In this document: positions 54,191 to 64,000 of the stretch, in pieces
How positions within the stretch are numbered: the first letter of the stretch is position 1
How the letters are laid out: each line of letters starts with the position of its first letter
Assembly: GCA_963921195.1 (NCBI GenBank)
Contig: OY992537.1
Span: 75,770,894-75,834,893 of the forward strand
Reading direction: 5' to 3'
DNA: 64,000 nt
DNA from: Pegoplata infirma
Taxonomy: Eukaryota > Arthropoda > Insecta > Diptera > Anthomyiidae
The notes under the pieces: model-generated
The model's input: the letters and a program-made list of their open reading frames with translations, nothing else
What the model was told of the DNA's origin: nothing
Databases searched by the model: none
Translations under genes and position numbers: made by a program

Positions 54191-54830
54191 ATTAAAATGT
54201 CCAGGCAGAAACTATCAGCCGCACAAAAAAAATTTAATTTTTGATTATAAAGCAATAAAGATATAATGCAGAAAAATGCTTTAAAAGCGCTTTGCTTATT
54301 TTGTCCCCCTTTAGAATATAAATTTGAAATTAATTTTTTTCAATTTTCGTAACACCACAGTTTTTTCAGAACTTTCCCAAAATTTATAATTAAAAAAATC
54401 CTAAGGCTATTTGATTTTTTTGATCGAAAGTTAAGAAAAAAATAACAAAATAGTTGTTCGGATTTTAAGATTTTTTTTTTTAAACGAAAGTGTTTAATAA
54501 AATGAAAAAAAAAGTGTTCGGAACTTGGAAAATTTTTAAATTTTTTTTCGGAAATTTTTCAAAATTTATATATATTTTTTTGAAAAATATACTATATTTT
54601 TGTCCACAAAATCGGAACGGGCCCAAAAAAGAGGAATATTTTTACCCCTGATCCGGTCTTGCCCATTCCCGAACTTCATTATGACCTCAAGACTGAACTG
54701 CGTCGCGTCTTTTAATATCTTAAATTCTAATGATTCTAGCAGTTTTCTTCTGTTGGTCCATCAGTGGAAAGCCCACTGTAGTCCAAACCGAAATAGCTAA
54801 ATAATTGCACGAGTTTATCTTGTGTTCATA
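54191..54830 (+). repeat. Mixed AT-rich and dispersed-repeat sequence
   Basis: 54640-54720 ('ccctgatccggtcttgccc', 'gactgaactgcgtcgcgtc') is related to 20875-20990. The 66-codon frame at 54600 lies in this repeat and shows no family. The rest is low complexity. Confidence 0.45.
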
Positions 54831-54959
54831 GGCTGGTAAATTTCCTTAATAGACTAAATTGGAATTTCGGTTGAAGAACTGTAAAGATTTTGTATCAGAA
54901 AAAGGTCAGAGTCTTGAAAAGAAGACTTTACCAAGAGGACTAAAAATTTTAATTTTTCG

Positions 54960-55440
54960 GTCCGCCACTTTTATGGATATAAAATCATAAAATTTTATTA
55001 CTTAAGTGCAAAAAAGTTTTTTTTTATATATTTTAGATGGCATAAAAGATTCAGCACAGGCGCATTGAACACTCTTGCATGTTTTTTGAGTTTATGTAAA
55101 TGGAATATTTTTATGACAGAAGAAGTTCAGACTTGGTGAAAAAAAAGTTTTATTAATTAAAATTGAGATATAAAAATTTTGATGAAACAAAAAATTATTC
55201 ATGAAAAAACTTTTTTGATGAGGAAAAAATTTTTAATGAAAAATTGTTTAAAAAACGAACAATAATTTTTTGAAATTTTTTTTTTTTTTATAAAAAAAAA
55301 ATTATCAAAAAAAAATTTTTTTATAAAGAAAATTTACGCAAATTTTTTTTTTTGATAAAAAAAATTTACGAAAAAATCATTTTTGATGAAAAAAAAAAAA
55401 AATAGAACAAAAAATTGTAAGAAAAAAAAATCTGTTTTAA
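54960..55440 (+). repeat. Dispersed repeat ending in a GATGAAAA array, copy 2
   Basis: Contains 'aaagattcagcacaggcgc', 'gaacactcttgcatg' and 'cagacttggtgaaaaaaaag', then an A/T array with GATGA and CATGAAAA joints to 55440. Matches 57600-57930 and 62380-63110. It runs directly into a hammerhead-bearing repeat. Confidence 0.6.
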
Positions 55441-55449
55441 TTTTTAAAT

Positions 55450-55700
55450 TAATAAAAATTATTTATTATTCGACCTTTAAAATTCTATTTTTGAGAAAGA
55501 TTATTCTAGCTCAAGGTCATATTTCTTTTACTAATCGTTGCGATGATATTGTCAAAGTAACAATTTTCAAGAAACTTTTTATAAAGTTGTTTTAAATTGA
55601 TTTGTTTGGTCATTTTGCAAGACTTACTCGACACGTGTTTCGGAATTCGTCAAATTCCATTATCAAGAGTATTTAGCAAATTGACAATCGTTTGTGGCAA
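55450..55700 (-). repeat. Hammerhead-bearing repeat, U3/A8 type
   Basis: 'attattcgacctttaaaatt', 'ttattctagctcaaggtca' and 'ttgcaagacttactcgac' match 18056-18290 at equal spacing. The hammerhead is at 55625-55671. 'cctcgag(c/a)'-like and 'gaataaa' blocks downstream are also found near 1275 and 23460, linking it to the 21.8-kb unit. Confidence 0.7.
55625..55671 (-). ncRNA. Hammerhead motif with U3-A8 in place of C3-G8
   Basis: Minus strand: stem I UACUC/GAGUA (five perfect pairs), core UUGAUAA, U, stem II GGAAUU/AAUUCC (six perfect pairs, loop UGACG), GAA, stem III palindrome ACACGUGU, C17 (site GUC). Compared with CUGAUGA the only core changes are C3U and G8A. C3 and G8 form a Watson-Crick pair in the active fold, so the two changes are compensatory on paper. 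All helices are intact. Confidence 0.6.
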
Positions 55701-56027
55701 AACATAAAGACTTATATTCGTATGTAAATAGTCATAACGATAAATGTTCTAAATACACAACATAATACAGCTCTAAATTTCAAACGAAAAGCCATAACCA
55801 AACCATCACTATTTAATTCAAACATACCTTCATATATACAGCTTGTATTACAGGCTAGTATATACATACAGACAGTAGATTTCTTACGCGAGTAAGATGT
55901 TCACTGCTTTTGTTGTATTCCTTCTTATTCATAATATGAACAGAAGTGAGGCGTGTAAGAAAAGATAATTTTTGATGAATGAAAAATTCTTTGATGAAAA
56001 CGATATTTTAATAAAAAAAAAAACATG
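55701..56027. other. AT-rich spacer, nothing recognised
   Basis: A short inverted pair lies near 55840-55870 ('atacagcttgtattacag'). No gene or element boundary is supported. Confidence 0.4.
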
Positions 56028-56948
56028 CACTCAAAATATTTTGTAGGCAAAAACAAATGAAAAAGATATTTAAAATAAGTGATAAAACATTTGAAAACAA
56101 TCACAGTAATTACACTGTGCTACAAAAAACGCAAAATCGAGTGTACTTTCAAAGTGAGGTAGTTAAGGTTAAGGTTGTAGGTCTAGGTCCTATACTATGT
56201 CACATCAGAAGTATTTTTTTCACAGTGTTATTCATTTGTTTGAACAAACATCAACATTTATTTTTTACTGTTAATAAAATTTTCTGAAATAAATATCATT
56301 GAACATTAAAAAATAACGTCACTTTCATTTTTTTTACCAACAAATTCAAAAAAAAAAAAAAAATAACCTACGAAAACATTAAAAACTATTGATGTGTTAT
56401 TTAAACATTAAAAATTAACGATTTCGTAGGTTGTTTTTACAATTTTTTATTGATTTTTTTTTTAATAAAATTTTTGGGGAATCGATCCCGCAATCAACTA
56501 CATTCGAGCCAGACACTCTACCCATCGTGCCAAAGTCACTTGATAAAAACATGTTTTAATATTTCTATAAATAATTTTTTGATTTTTTTTGTCTACAAAA
56601 AAATAACCAACACAACAAGTAGGTAAAAACTAAAGACTTTTCTTTAAAAAATGCCAACAATTTAAAAAAAAAAATAACGTACACAAATCATTAAAAGTTA
56701 AAGAAGAATCACTTATTTTTAAAAATTAAAGAAGAATCTTTTATTTTTACTTAAAGAACAAAAATAAATTACTTTAAAAATTGAATGCTAATGAAAGTCT
56801 TTATTTTTTATGTTGTTATTTTTGAAACAAAGAAAAGAAATAGTCATTTAAAAAAACTAAACATAAAATTTTTTTTTCTTTTAAAAACGACAAAACGTAA
56901 CACTTTTTAAATAAACTACTAACAGTTGATGACATAATTTTTTGAGTG
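56028..56948 (-). mobile_element. TIR element with tRNA-like module, copy 2
   Basis: Starts CACTCAAAATATTTTGTAGG and ends …GATGACATAATTTTTTGAGTG, with TG on both flanks. It is the reverse of 50082-51409 without the nested MITE. The tRNA-like module is on the minus strand at 56476-56540. The frame 56057-56287 is a by-product. Confidence 0.75.
56476..56540 (-). ncRNA. tRNA-like module, copy 2
   Basis: Minus strand: TTTGGCACGATGGGTAGAG in the A-box position and GCGGGATCGATTCCCC in the B-box position. It differs from the 50811 and 59408 copies at a handful of bases, mostly outside the two boxes. Confidence 0.62.
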
Positions 56949-56989
56949 TGATAATGTGTTGCTGAAGATTTAGGTGTACTTGCCAAATC

Positions 56990-57913
56990 AAAGTTTCTTT
57001 TTTTTTAGAAAAAATAATATTATTTTCCATTCCATGCAAAACGAATTGAAATATCGGTCGAGGACCCCATTAAGTTTATATACTATGTTCCATTTCAACA
57101 CTTAAAAAATTGTGTAGGTAAATTCCAGTGAATATTCACTAAGAATAAATGAAATTTTATTTAAAAACCATTCCACAGATTTTTCATTTAAAATAAAATC
57201 ACATTCCAGTCAATTTTTACTGCTAATTTAATGACTACGAAAACATTAAAAAACTAATGAATATTCTCCTATTTTGTATTGAAAGAGATTAAAACTATAG
57301 AAGATTTTTTTTACTGCAAAAATTTAATGAAACGGAAAATTAATTTTTAAGACCGTGATTTATTTTTTTTAATCTACAGAAAAAGCAGAAAGCAAGAAAT
57401 CCTTAATAAAATAAGTGATTTTTCATTAAAAATAACTATACTGATTACTTTTTTAAATAAACTACAAACAGTTAATGACGTAATTTTCTTAGTGTATGAC
57501 AACCTAGCTACTTCCGTCCACCTGTCTGTGGAAAGCAAGATGCATTCTCAACCAAAAGAGCTGTAAATTTGGTAAATTAGTGCATTACTTAAGCTGAAAA
57601 AAGTTTTTTTTACATTTTGGACAGTATTAATGATTCGGCACAGAAGAATTTAACACTCTTATTGGATTTCTTGTACATTTGCTAAACAAATGTAGAATTT
57701 TTATTTCAGAATTTTAGACTAAAAAGTAAAAAAAGTAGTTTTGGAGAAAAATAAGAAAAAATATCAAGAAAATTTTTTTGATGAAAAGCTAAATTTTGAT
57801 GAAAAAAAAAAAACTTAGATGAAAAAAACTTTTTTATTAAAAAATGTTTTTGATGAAAAAAAAAATGTTGATAAAAAAAATTGATGAAAAAAATAATTTT
57901 TATCAAAAAACTA
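56990..57913 (+). repeat. Dispersed repeat ending in a GATGAAAA array, copy 3
   Basis: 'ttccatgcaaaacgaattg', 'cggtcgaggaccccatt', 'aatgattcggcacagaag' and 'aaaaagtagttttggagaa' match 62260-62470. 57110-57500 carries a short CACTTAAAA/TAAGTG-bounded segment ('cacttaaaaaattgtgtag' to 'taatgacgtaattttctta') resembling the ends of the 50082 family and may be a small nested MITE. The array occupies 57730-57910. Confidence 0.55.
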
Positions 57914-58203
57914 CACTTAAAAAATGATGTCATTAAGTGTTTGTAATTTATTTAAAAAGTTTTACGTTTTGTCGTTTTTAAGAGAAAAAACATTTGTTCA
58001 ATGTTCATTTTTTAAATGACTATTTCTGTTCTTTGTTTCAAAAATAACAACAACAAAAATAAAGACTTTCATTAGCAGTCAATTTTTGAAGTCATTTATT
58101 TTTGCTCTGTAAAGTAAAAATAAGTGATTCTTCTTTAATTGTTAATAATTTGTGTACGTTATTTTTTTAAAATTGTTGGCATTTTTTAAAGGTAAGTCAT
58201 TAG

Positions 58204-58765
58204 TACGGATGAGACTTTCATGTACTAAAAAATCGAAAACGTGCGTTTTAAATATACGCTAAAAATCTCAAAATATGCACTAAAAAACCTAAAAATATGC
58301 ACTAAAAATTAAAATTCGCGCAATAAAAATCTTGTTTTCATAGGAAAATCTTCTTAAAAAGCAAAAGGTAATGCCTGGTTTAAATAGTATCATTTAATGC
58401 TTTATATAAGCAAGATTTTTTAGAACTTAAGACAATCTATAAAAAAAAAATTAAAGAAAAAATATATTTTTTCTTATTTCAAAAATAAATTTTTAAAATT
58501 TAAAATTGTTTTTAAAAAACAAATAAATTTCAATTTATGTTTTTGCTAATTTATGCCAAAATATGCAAAAATATGCACTTAAAAGTTGAAAATATGCACA
58601 AAATATGCAGTTAAAACCAAAATATGCAAAAATATGCATTTTCCCCAAAATATGCAAAAACGATGCTATTTTAACGCAAATTTCTTGATTCGGAAAGATA
58701 ATTGGTCGATATCATTTTTAGACTATCGACAAAAAACATGCATTTGCATGGAAATCTCATCCCTA
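58204..58765 (-). mobile_element. hAT-like MITE with 8-bp duplication, copy 2
   Basis: Inverted copy of 18709-19283. Ends TACGGATGAGACTTTCATG and GCATGGAAATCTCATCCCTA. The duplication GTCATTAG (58196-58203) is repeated at 58766-58772 plus 59323; its second copy is split before the final G by the next MITE. The interior holds 'aaaatatgcaaaaatatgc' repeats. Confidence 0.82.
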
Positions 58766-58772
58766 GTCATTA

Positions 58773-59320
58773 CACCCAAAAAATTACATAGTAGCATAGT
58801 TAAAAAAATCCATAGTTATTTCAAATATTTTTCAAATCAAATATTTATCATCATCATTGATAAATATGGAGACAAAAAATCATGAAATGATATGGATGGA
58901 AACGAAAAAATAACGAAATGGAGTGCATATGAATTTACATCAAACGGGAAAAAAATCATAAAATAGAGTGCATACGAATTTACATTAAATGTGCAAAATA
59001 ATTTTGAATAACACCAAAACCATCGTATCGTATAGTTTTGTATTACTATACGATGATTATTATGTATAATAAATCAATTTCAAAAATATAAACATAAAAA
59101 TGCGTTTTTATTTAAAAATTTCTAGGTCATTAATAATAACTATTGATAGATCGTTATAAAACACATCGTTGTCAGTAACTTTTTCCATAGTTTATTTTAA
59201 GATTTGAAAGAAACATAGTTACCAACCACTATGTCACATGAACTATGGAATAGTTGGGGTTATTTCACCTATGACATAGTTGAAAAAATTGTAATCAGCA
59301 ACTATGTAATTTTTTGGGTG
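58773..59320. mobile_element. MITE CACCCAAAAAATTAC with TA duplication
   Basis: Ends CACCCAAAAAATTACATAGT and ACTATGTAATTTTTTGGGTG are exact complements over at least 20 bases. TA flanks both sides. 'Tagcatagtt'/'aactatg' motifs recur inside. It landed inside the target duplication of the adjacent hAT-like element, so it is the younger of the two. Confidence 0.88.
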
Positions 59321-59407
59321 TAGTTTTTACCTACTTGTTGTGTTTTTTTTTTGTAGACAAAAAATTCAAAAAATTATTTATAGAAATATAAAAACATGTT
59401 TGTATCA

Positions 59408-59471
59408 AGTGAATTTGGCATAATGGGTAGAGTGTCTGGCCAGAATGTAGTTGATTGCGGGATCGATTCCC
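59408..59471 (+). ncRNA. tRNA-like module, copy 3
   Basis: TTTGGCATAATGGGTAGAG and GCGGGATCGATTCCC keep the box positions of the 50811 copy. It lies in the host element between nested insertions. Confidence 0.62.
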
Positions 59472-59534
59472 AAAAAAATTTATTAAAAATGTTTTAAAAT
59501 AAAATTCAATAGAAATTTTGTAAAAATAACCTAT

Positions 59535-59777
59535 CCCAGGAAAATTTTTTGGAACAAATTCCTGGTTCAATAGATTCTTGAATATATTCTACGTTAATCA
59601 CAACAACATTTTCTATGTAAAATTATTTTTCAAAAAAAACTACTTGCTCTAAAAAACGATTGCTTTCGGGACAATTTCAAACAAAAATCATTGATTCTGG
59701 AATGTTAAGTAGAACCGGTTGCAGGGTAATTGAATGCGTTCTGGAACCGATTATTTGGAACAAAAAATTTTGCTGGG
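59535..59777. mobile_element. MITE CCCAG(G/C)AAAATTTTTTG, AT duplication
   Basis: Ends CCCAGGAAAATTTTTTGGAA and …CAAAAAATTTTGCTGGG, flanked by AT. The sister host elements read through the site ('aataacctacgaaatcatt' at 50920). 'ggaac' and 'ttcc' motifs recur inside. At 243 bases it has no coding capacity. The ends resemble those of 3343-5578. Confidence 0.78.
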
Positions 59778-59965
59778 ATGAAATCATTAATTTTTAATGT
59801 TTGCGTAGGTTTTTTTTTAATTTTTGTAAAAATAACATATGAAATCATAAATTTTTAATGTTTTTGTAGTTATTTTTTCGAACTTTTTTGTAAAAAAAAT
59901 TGAAATTACGTTTTTTTTTATGGTCAATGTTATTTATTTAATAAACAGTAAAAAATAAATGTTGA

Positions 59966-60400
59966 AATAAGGGTTCAAGTTGAAAAAATGCAGAAGAAAA
60001 ATTGAATTTCTAAAAATTATAGACATTTCTGGTATTTCCTATACCGGTTTCAAACACCCCAGTTAGTGTCATCGTCAGTAGGATTTTAAATGTCGGTTTG
60101 TCTTGTTAATGAAAACAGTTTTTTATATATGTGAATATTTATAGTTTCTACAGAATAAATTTTGACAGTTTCCAACACTACAATTCTATTTCTAGCAATC
60201 TCAACCTAACTTCATACTTTCTTTCAATTTGTTTGACTCTTACATTATTTCGCAAGGGTTATCAACATGATCTGGAATTGCAGACACAAATGAAGGAATT
60301 TGCATTTTCTGTTTCGGAGACGTGCCTAATGGCGACATATTTTGTCAGTAATTTTATTTGATTTTTTCTGTAAGTACAGATCGAGCACTGGCTCTAATGA
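59966..60400 (-). repeat. Hammerhead-bearing repeat, ACCGGT type, copy 3 (longest)
   Basis: Its borders come from alignment of the host with 51298 and 56240: the host reads 'aaatgttga' then 'tgatgtttgtt', implying a 3-base TGA duplication. The minus-strand order is ~175 bases absent from the other copies, then 'attgaaagaaagtatgaag', the hammerhead (60037-60083) and 'cttgaaccctt'. The extra part has a 32-codon frame from MSPLGTSPKQ that I do not recognise. Confidence 0.7.
60037..60083 (-). ncRNA. Hammerhead-ribozyme motif, U7C variant
   Basis: Minus strand: stem I UCCUA/UAGGA (five perfect pairs), core CUGACGA, U, stem II GACACU/GGUGUU with loop AACUGG (two G-U pairs), U, GAA, stem III palindrome ACCGGU, A17 (site GUA). 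The only core difference is U7C; position 7 is known to tolerate change. Of the three sister copies this has the best overall set of helices and core. Confidence 0.7.
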
Positions 60401-60506
60401 TGATGTTTGTTAAAACAAATGAAAAATTATTGGAATGGTTTTCAAATGTTTTATCACTTGTTTTAAATATGTTTTTCATTTGTTTGCCTACAAAATGTTT
60501 TGAGTG

Positions 60507-60978
60507 TATATTGATGAAAAAAAATATAATGGAAAAAATATTGATGGAAAAAAAATTTTATGAAAAAATAAAATTTTATGAAAAGAAGAAAATTTTATGA
60601 AAAAAAAATTTAATGAAAAAAAATGTTTGATAAAAAAAAGATTGATGAAAAATTAAAAAAAAAAAAAAAATATTATGAAAAAATGTCAGACATGTGTATA
60701 GCAAACTCTAAAGACGTTTATGGGGAAAGTTTTTTTGAGCCAGCGAAAAGGGGAGACCGCAATTCTTCATAGTTTTTCATGCACTATACCGCCTGCATAG
60801 GGCCGATTCGATATTTTCAAAAGTTATATCCCTACTGTGTGCGTTAATCATTGATATCATGTGTTATTAATAAACCTGGAAATGTGTAAGCATGCATGAT
60901 CTTAAAATTTGGTTTTGTAAATTGGATCAATAGTTTTTGAATAATCAAATACAATTGTTTTATTTCTCATCATACGTA
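60507..60978 (+). repeat. GATGAAAAA array and spacer
   Basis: 60510-60680 is an array of 'atgaaaaaaaa' and 'ttgatgaaaaa' joints. 60690-60978 is ordinary AT-rich sequence with no frame or repeat. Confidence 0.55.
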
Positions 60979-61745
60979 CACTCAAAAAAATAAGTTTGTA
61001 AAATGACATAAAATCCCCGTGATTTTACAGGGCAGGTTTTGTAAAATATGTACTAGCAAGAATCCCCGTAATGTTACGGGGATAAATTGTAAATTGATTT
61101 AACAAAAGAAAATGTAAATTTACCATTTTTTTTTGTAAAATATTAACTTCGAGGTTACATTATTTTTGTAAATTTACAAAAAATTTGGTAAATTTACAAA
61201 ACAAAATTGTAAACTTACAGAAAAAGGTTGTTATTTTACATAGAAAAAATAGAAAATGAAAAAATAAATTGTAGATTAACAAATTATTTGGTTAAACTAC
61301 TGTTTTTACCGCAAAAAAATATTGAAAAACACGTATATTTACTATAAAAATTGTAAATTTGCAAAAAAAAATTAAAATTTACAAAACAAATTGTTAACTT
61401 ACAAAAAAGTTGTAAATTTACAAAAAAAGTAGAAAATCAAAAACCAAAATTGTAAATTTACAAATTGTTTGGTTAAACTACTGTTTTTTATGGCAAAACA
61501 CTTGTATATTTACAATAAAAAGTGGTAAATTTACAATTTTTATTGTATATATACCATTTTTTCTTATTTTTTTGCCGTAAAAACAGTAGTTTAACCAAAA
61601 AATTTGTAAATTTACAATATTGGTTTTGTATTTTCTACTTCATTTTTGTAAAATTACAACTTTTTTTTGTTTTTTAAATTTTCATATTTGTTTTGTAAAT
61701 TTACAAAAAATTTGGTTTATTTACATATTTGTTTTGTAAATTTAA
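60979..61745. repeat. TIR-type element start with TTGTAAATTTACAA palindromes
   Basis: TA-CACTCAAAAAAATAAGTTTG at 60977 looks like the start of a CACTC-type element. 'ttgtaaatttacaa'-like palindromes follow about twelve times, and 61240-61330 is partly mirrored at 61540-61640 ('taaactactgtttttaccg' against 'ggtaaaaacagtagttta'-like). The right end was not found; similar sequence resumes at 63690-64000, so the element may continue past the window. Confidence 0.5.
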
Positions 61746-62149
61746 AGGTTTTTTTCCATTGGTGCATCTTATTTTTCCTTCTTCGGCAGCTGGAGTAGCA
61801 CTTCAACAACCTGAAATGATTTTTTTTTTCACTTGAACACTTTAAACAAACTTTTTAATGTATAACACTGCACTTTTTTATTTTTTTCGACATTTCGTTT
61901 TTCTTAAGTAGAACATATGAGAATTGCGAAGGAGGCTACACAAGATATTTCTTATATTTTCAGGAAAAATTAGTCAAAAAATAACAATTTTTTTTTTAAT
62001 TTTTAATTATTTTCACAAGTATTTTTAAAAAATCGGGAAAAAAAATTTTGGATATTGTAGATTGGATGTTTAAGTACCTGTTAAAATAAGAAAAACTTAA
62101 TTTTTAATAATTGGCAGCTTTTTGTTGACATTTTAGGTGCCAAATTTAA
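61746..62149. other. AT-rich spacer, nothing recognised
   Basis: A locally richer patch 'tcttcggcagctggagtag' at 61779 stands alone. No coding frame or repeat was found. Confidence 0.4.
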
Positions 62150-63112
62150 AAAAAATGCCAGCGAATTTTGTACTCTTGCCCGAAACATTAAATCATGATA
62201 ATGTTTTGCGGAAGATTTGGGAGTAAAGCAAAGTTTTTTTAGAAAAAATAATGTTATATTACTTTGCTATTCCATGCAAAACGAATTGAAATATCAGAGG
62301 ACCCCATTAAAAAACCAAAAGAGCTGTACATTTCGTAAGTGAATGCAAAAATAAGTGCTAAAAAAGTGTTTTTACATTTTGGAGAGTATAAAAGATTCGG
62401 CACCAAAGAATATAACACTCTGACTTGTTTTATGCTTAGACTTGGTGAAAAAGTAGTTTTGGTAAAAAAAATGTTTTTTTTTCACGAAAAAACAAAATTA
62501 TGTTAAAAAACTTAATGAACCCAAAATTTTTGGTGGAAAAAATTTTGATGAAAAAAGTTTTTGATGAATTTTTTTGATAAAAAAAAAATTTTATGTAAAA
62601 CAAAATTGGTGAAAAAAAATATGATAAAAAAAATTTTTTTGGTGAGAAAAAAATTGATAATAAAAAATTTGACAAAAAATTTTATGAAAAAAATTGATGA
62701 AAAAAATATGATAAAAAAAAATTTGTGAAAAAAAAATTTTGAGGAAAAAAAAAATTGATGAAAAAAAAAATTTGTGAAAAAAAATTTTGCTGAAAAAAAA
62801 TTGTTGAAAAAAAAAAAAATTTATGAAAAAAAAATTGATGAAAAAAAAATTGATTAAAAAAAAAAAATTAAGAAAAAAAATTTTATGAAAAAAAAAAATT
62901 GATGAAAAAACAAGTTTAATGAAAAAAAAAAAAAAATTGATGAAAAAAAAAAAATTGATGGAAAAAAAAAATTTATGAAAAAAAAAAAAAATGATAAAAA
63001 AAAAAATTTATGAAAAAATAAATTTGATTAAAAAAATTTGATGGAAAAAAAAAATTGATGAAAAAAAAAAAATTGATAAAAAAAAAAAAAAAATTTTGTT
63101 TAAAAATAATTA
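62150..63112 (+). repeat. Dispersed repeat ending in a long GATGAAAA array, copy 4
   Basis: 62160-62470 is the reverse complement of 19480-19830, with shared 'tactcttgcccgaaacatt', 'gataatgttttgcggaag', 'accaaaagagctgtacatt' and 'agtataaaagattcggcac'. 62470-63112 is the longest array in the window, of (A)n TTGATG/TTTATG units. The 62436-62675 minus frame is a by-product. Confidence 0.75.
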
Positions 63113-64000
63113 TGTTACTTTTTATTCACCAGCTGATGAAAAACGGGTTTATTCACCACGAGGTGAATTATTATCCAAGTTACAAACCCAAGTTACTAAA
63201 ATTTTTGGTTTTAAGAAAATGAAAATAGTAATTCTTGTTTTCTTTTTCGTTAATTGTTAGCTTATATAGTCAAACTGAGGTGGCGTCCTGCAATTTTTTT
63301 AAAATTAGACACCAGCCTAAAAACATTATCATGTTAAAAAAATTACCAAAAAAATATGGTAAAATTACCAAAAAAATGGTAAAAATACAAAACTAAACTA
63401 GAACAATTATATAGTAGAAACACTAAAAATTGTGGTATTTTATTTAACGCAAATTACAAAAAAATGGTGTAAAAATTCAATTTTTTTGCTAAAGCTTACA
63501 ATTAGTTGAAAAATTTTTGTGTCCGGAACTTAAAAAATTTACAAATTTTTTTTCATGAAATTTTTATTTATAAAAAATTATTTTTAACTAAATTTTTTAC
63601 TCCAAAACGCAAAAAAAAATTGAACTTAGAAAATTTTTGCGTGTCCTATTGTTGAATAATTAATTTTTTTTTGTAAAACAACATTAATTCTAGTAATATA
63701 ATAAGTTTTGTAAAATTACATTGGAATTTTGTACTTTTCAATACATACATTTCAAACTGAAAACCTTGTAAACGATCTTAAAAAAAATGTTTGTAGTAAC
63801 ACATTTTTTTGGTAGAAAGACTAAATAACATCAAGTAAAATTTTGTTGTACAATAACAGTTTTCTTGTGTAAAAAAACTAAACACCTTGTAATATTTTTT
63901 TACTTTGTAAAATAATTTACTTTTTTGTAAATTTACCTAAAAAATTTGTAAAATAAATTTACCAACATATAATAGTAAAATTACAAAGCAAACTGTAGTT
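63113..64000. other. AT-rich tail of the window
   Basis: 'caccagctgatgaaaaacg' and 'caccacgaggtgaat' form a small inverted pair at 63127-63166. From 63690 'ttgtaaaattacat' and 'tttgtaaatttacc' motifs return, as in 60979-61745. No gene seen. Confidence 0.4.

Larger units (their letters stand above)
57914..60506 (+). mobile_element. TIR element with tRNA-like module, copy 3, four nested insertions
   Basis: Ends CACTTAAAAAATGATGTCAT and CTACAAAATGTTTTGAGTG with TA on both sides. Alignment with 50082-51409 shows four interruptions: 58204-58765 (hAT-like), 58773-59320 (CACCC MITE), 59535-59777 (CCCAG MITE) and 59966-60400 (hammerhead repeat). Without them the element is about 790 bases. The tRNA-like module is at 59408-59471. 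Confidence 0.8.

Noticed and set aside
54600..54800. 66-codon plus-strand frame with mixed composition
   Set aside because: Lies in a dispersed repeat also found near 20880; no family recognised.
1..64000. CRISPR arrays, bacterial operons or Shine-Dalgarno sites
   Set aside because: The sequence is clearly eukaryotic; no regularly spaced direct repeats with unique spacers were found.

Overview
The window is very AT-rich eukaryotic DNA with no host gene I can support. It reads like repeat-dense intergenic or heterochromatic sequence from an insect, most likely a fly. Reasons: extreme A+T with long homopolymer runs, a Transib transposon, pogo/Tc1-type and hAT-type ends, and dispersed repeats with (GTCC)n tracts next to a 'taccctccactctagtgatagaggg' motif of the kind common in fly genomes. 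I cannot name the species.

Layout. 1-3000: short inverted motifs and two long palindromes. 3343-12260: TIR elements, including a three-level nest (9093-11212). 12400-17000: palindromes and a TIR element with an internal tRNA-like module. 18000-24320: hammerhead-bearing repeats, two 8-bp-duplication hAT-like elements and satellites, mostly inside a long-TIR unit (21139-24320). 25383-28470: two PIF/Harbinger-like MITEs, the second split by a foldback element whose ~850-bp arms are 21-bp tandem repeats. 28500-34100: a broken Transib relic, dispersed palindromic repeats and a ~1-kb palindrome. 34490-42700: a hammerhead repeat, an element with two tRNA-like modules, a non-LTR retrotransposon tail and a 1.6-kb palindrome. 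44047-48013: a complete Transib element, the only convincing protein-coding gene. 48030-64000: stacked MITEs, three more tRNA-like modules, three more hammerhead motifs, and A-rich GATGA arrays.

The Transib looks structurally intact: 5-bp CAGTG duplication, ends with a CACAGTG/CACTGTG heptamer, 23-bp spacer and A-rich nonamer, and a 677-codon open frame with aligned DDE and zinc-binding residues of the RAG1/Transib family. It has a TATA box, a three-copy ~168-bp repeat upstream and a polyadenylation signal downstream.

Two less ordinary systems stand out. First, six hammerhead-ribozyme-like motifs (47-50 nt) occur in short dispersed repeats; in the four best ones the stem III strand is a perfect palindrome, as expected for dimeric hammerheads. 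One subfamily carries a coupled C3U/G8A change that would keep the C3-G8 tertiary pair. Second, five TIR elements with CACT(G/C/T)AAA ends each carry one or two tRNA-like modules with A and B boxes. Several MITE families here appear to make 2-bp duplications that are not always TA. All positions and similarities were judged by eye; no search or folding was run.
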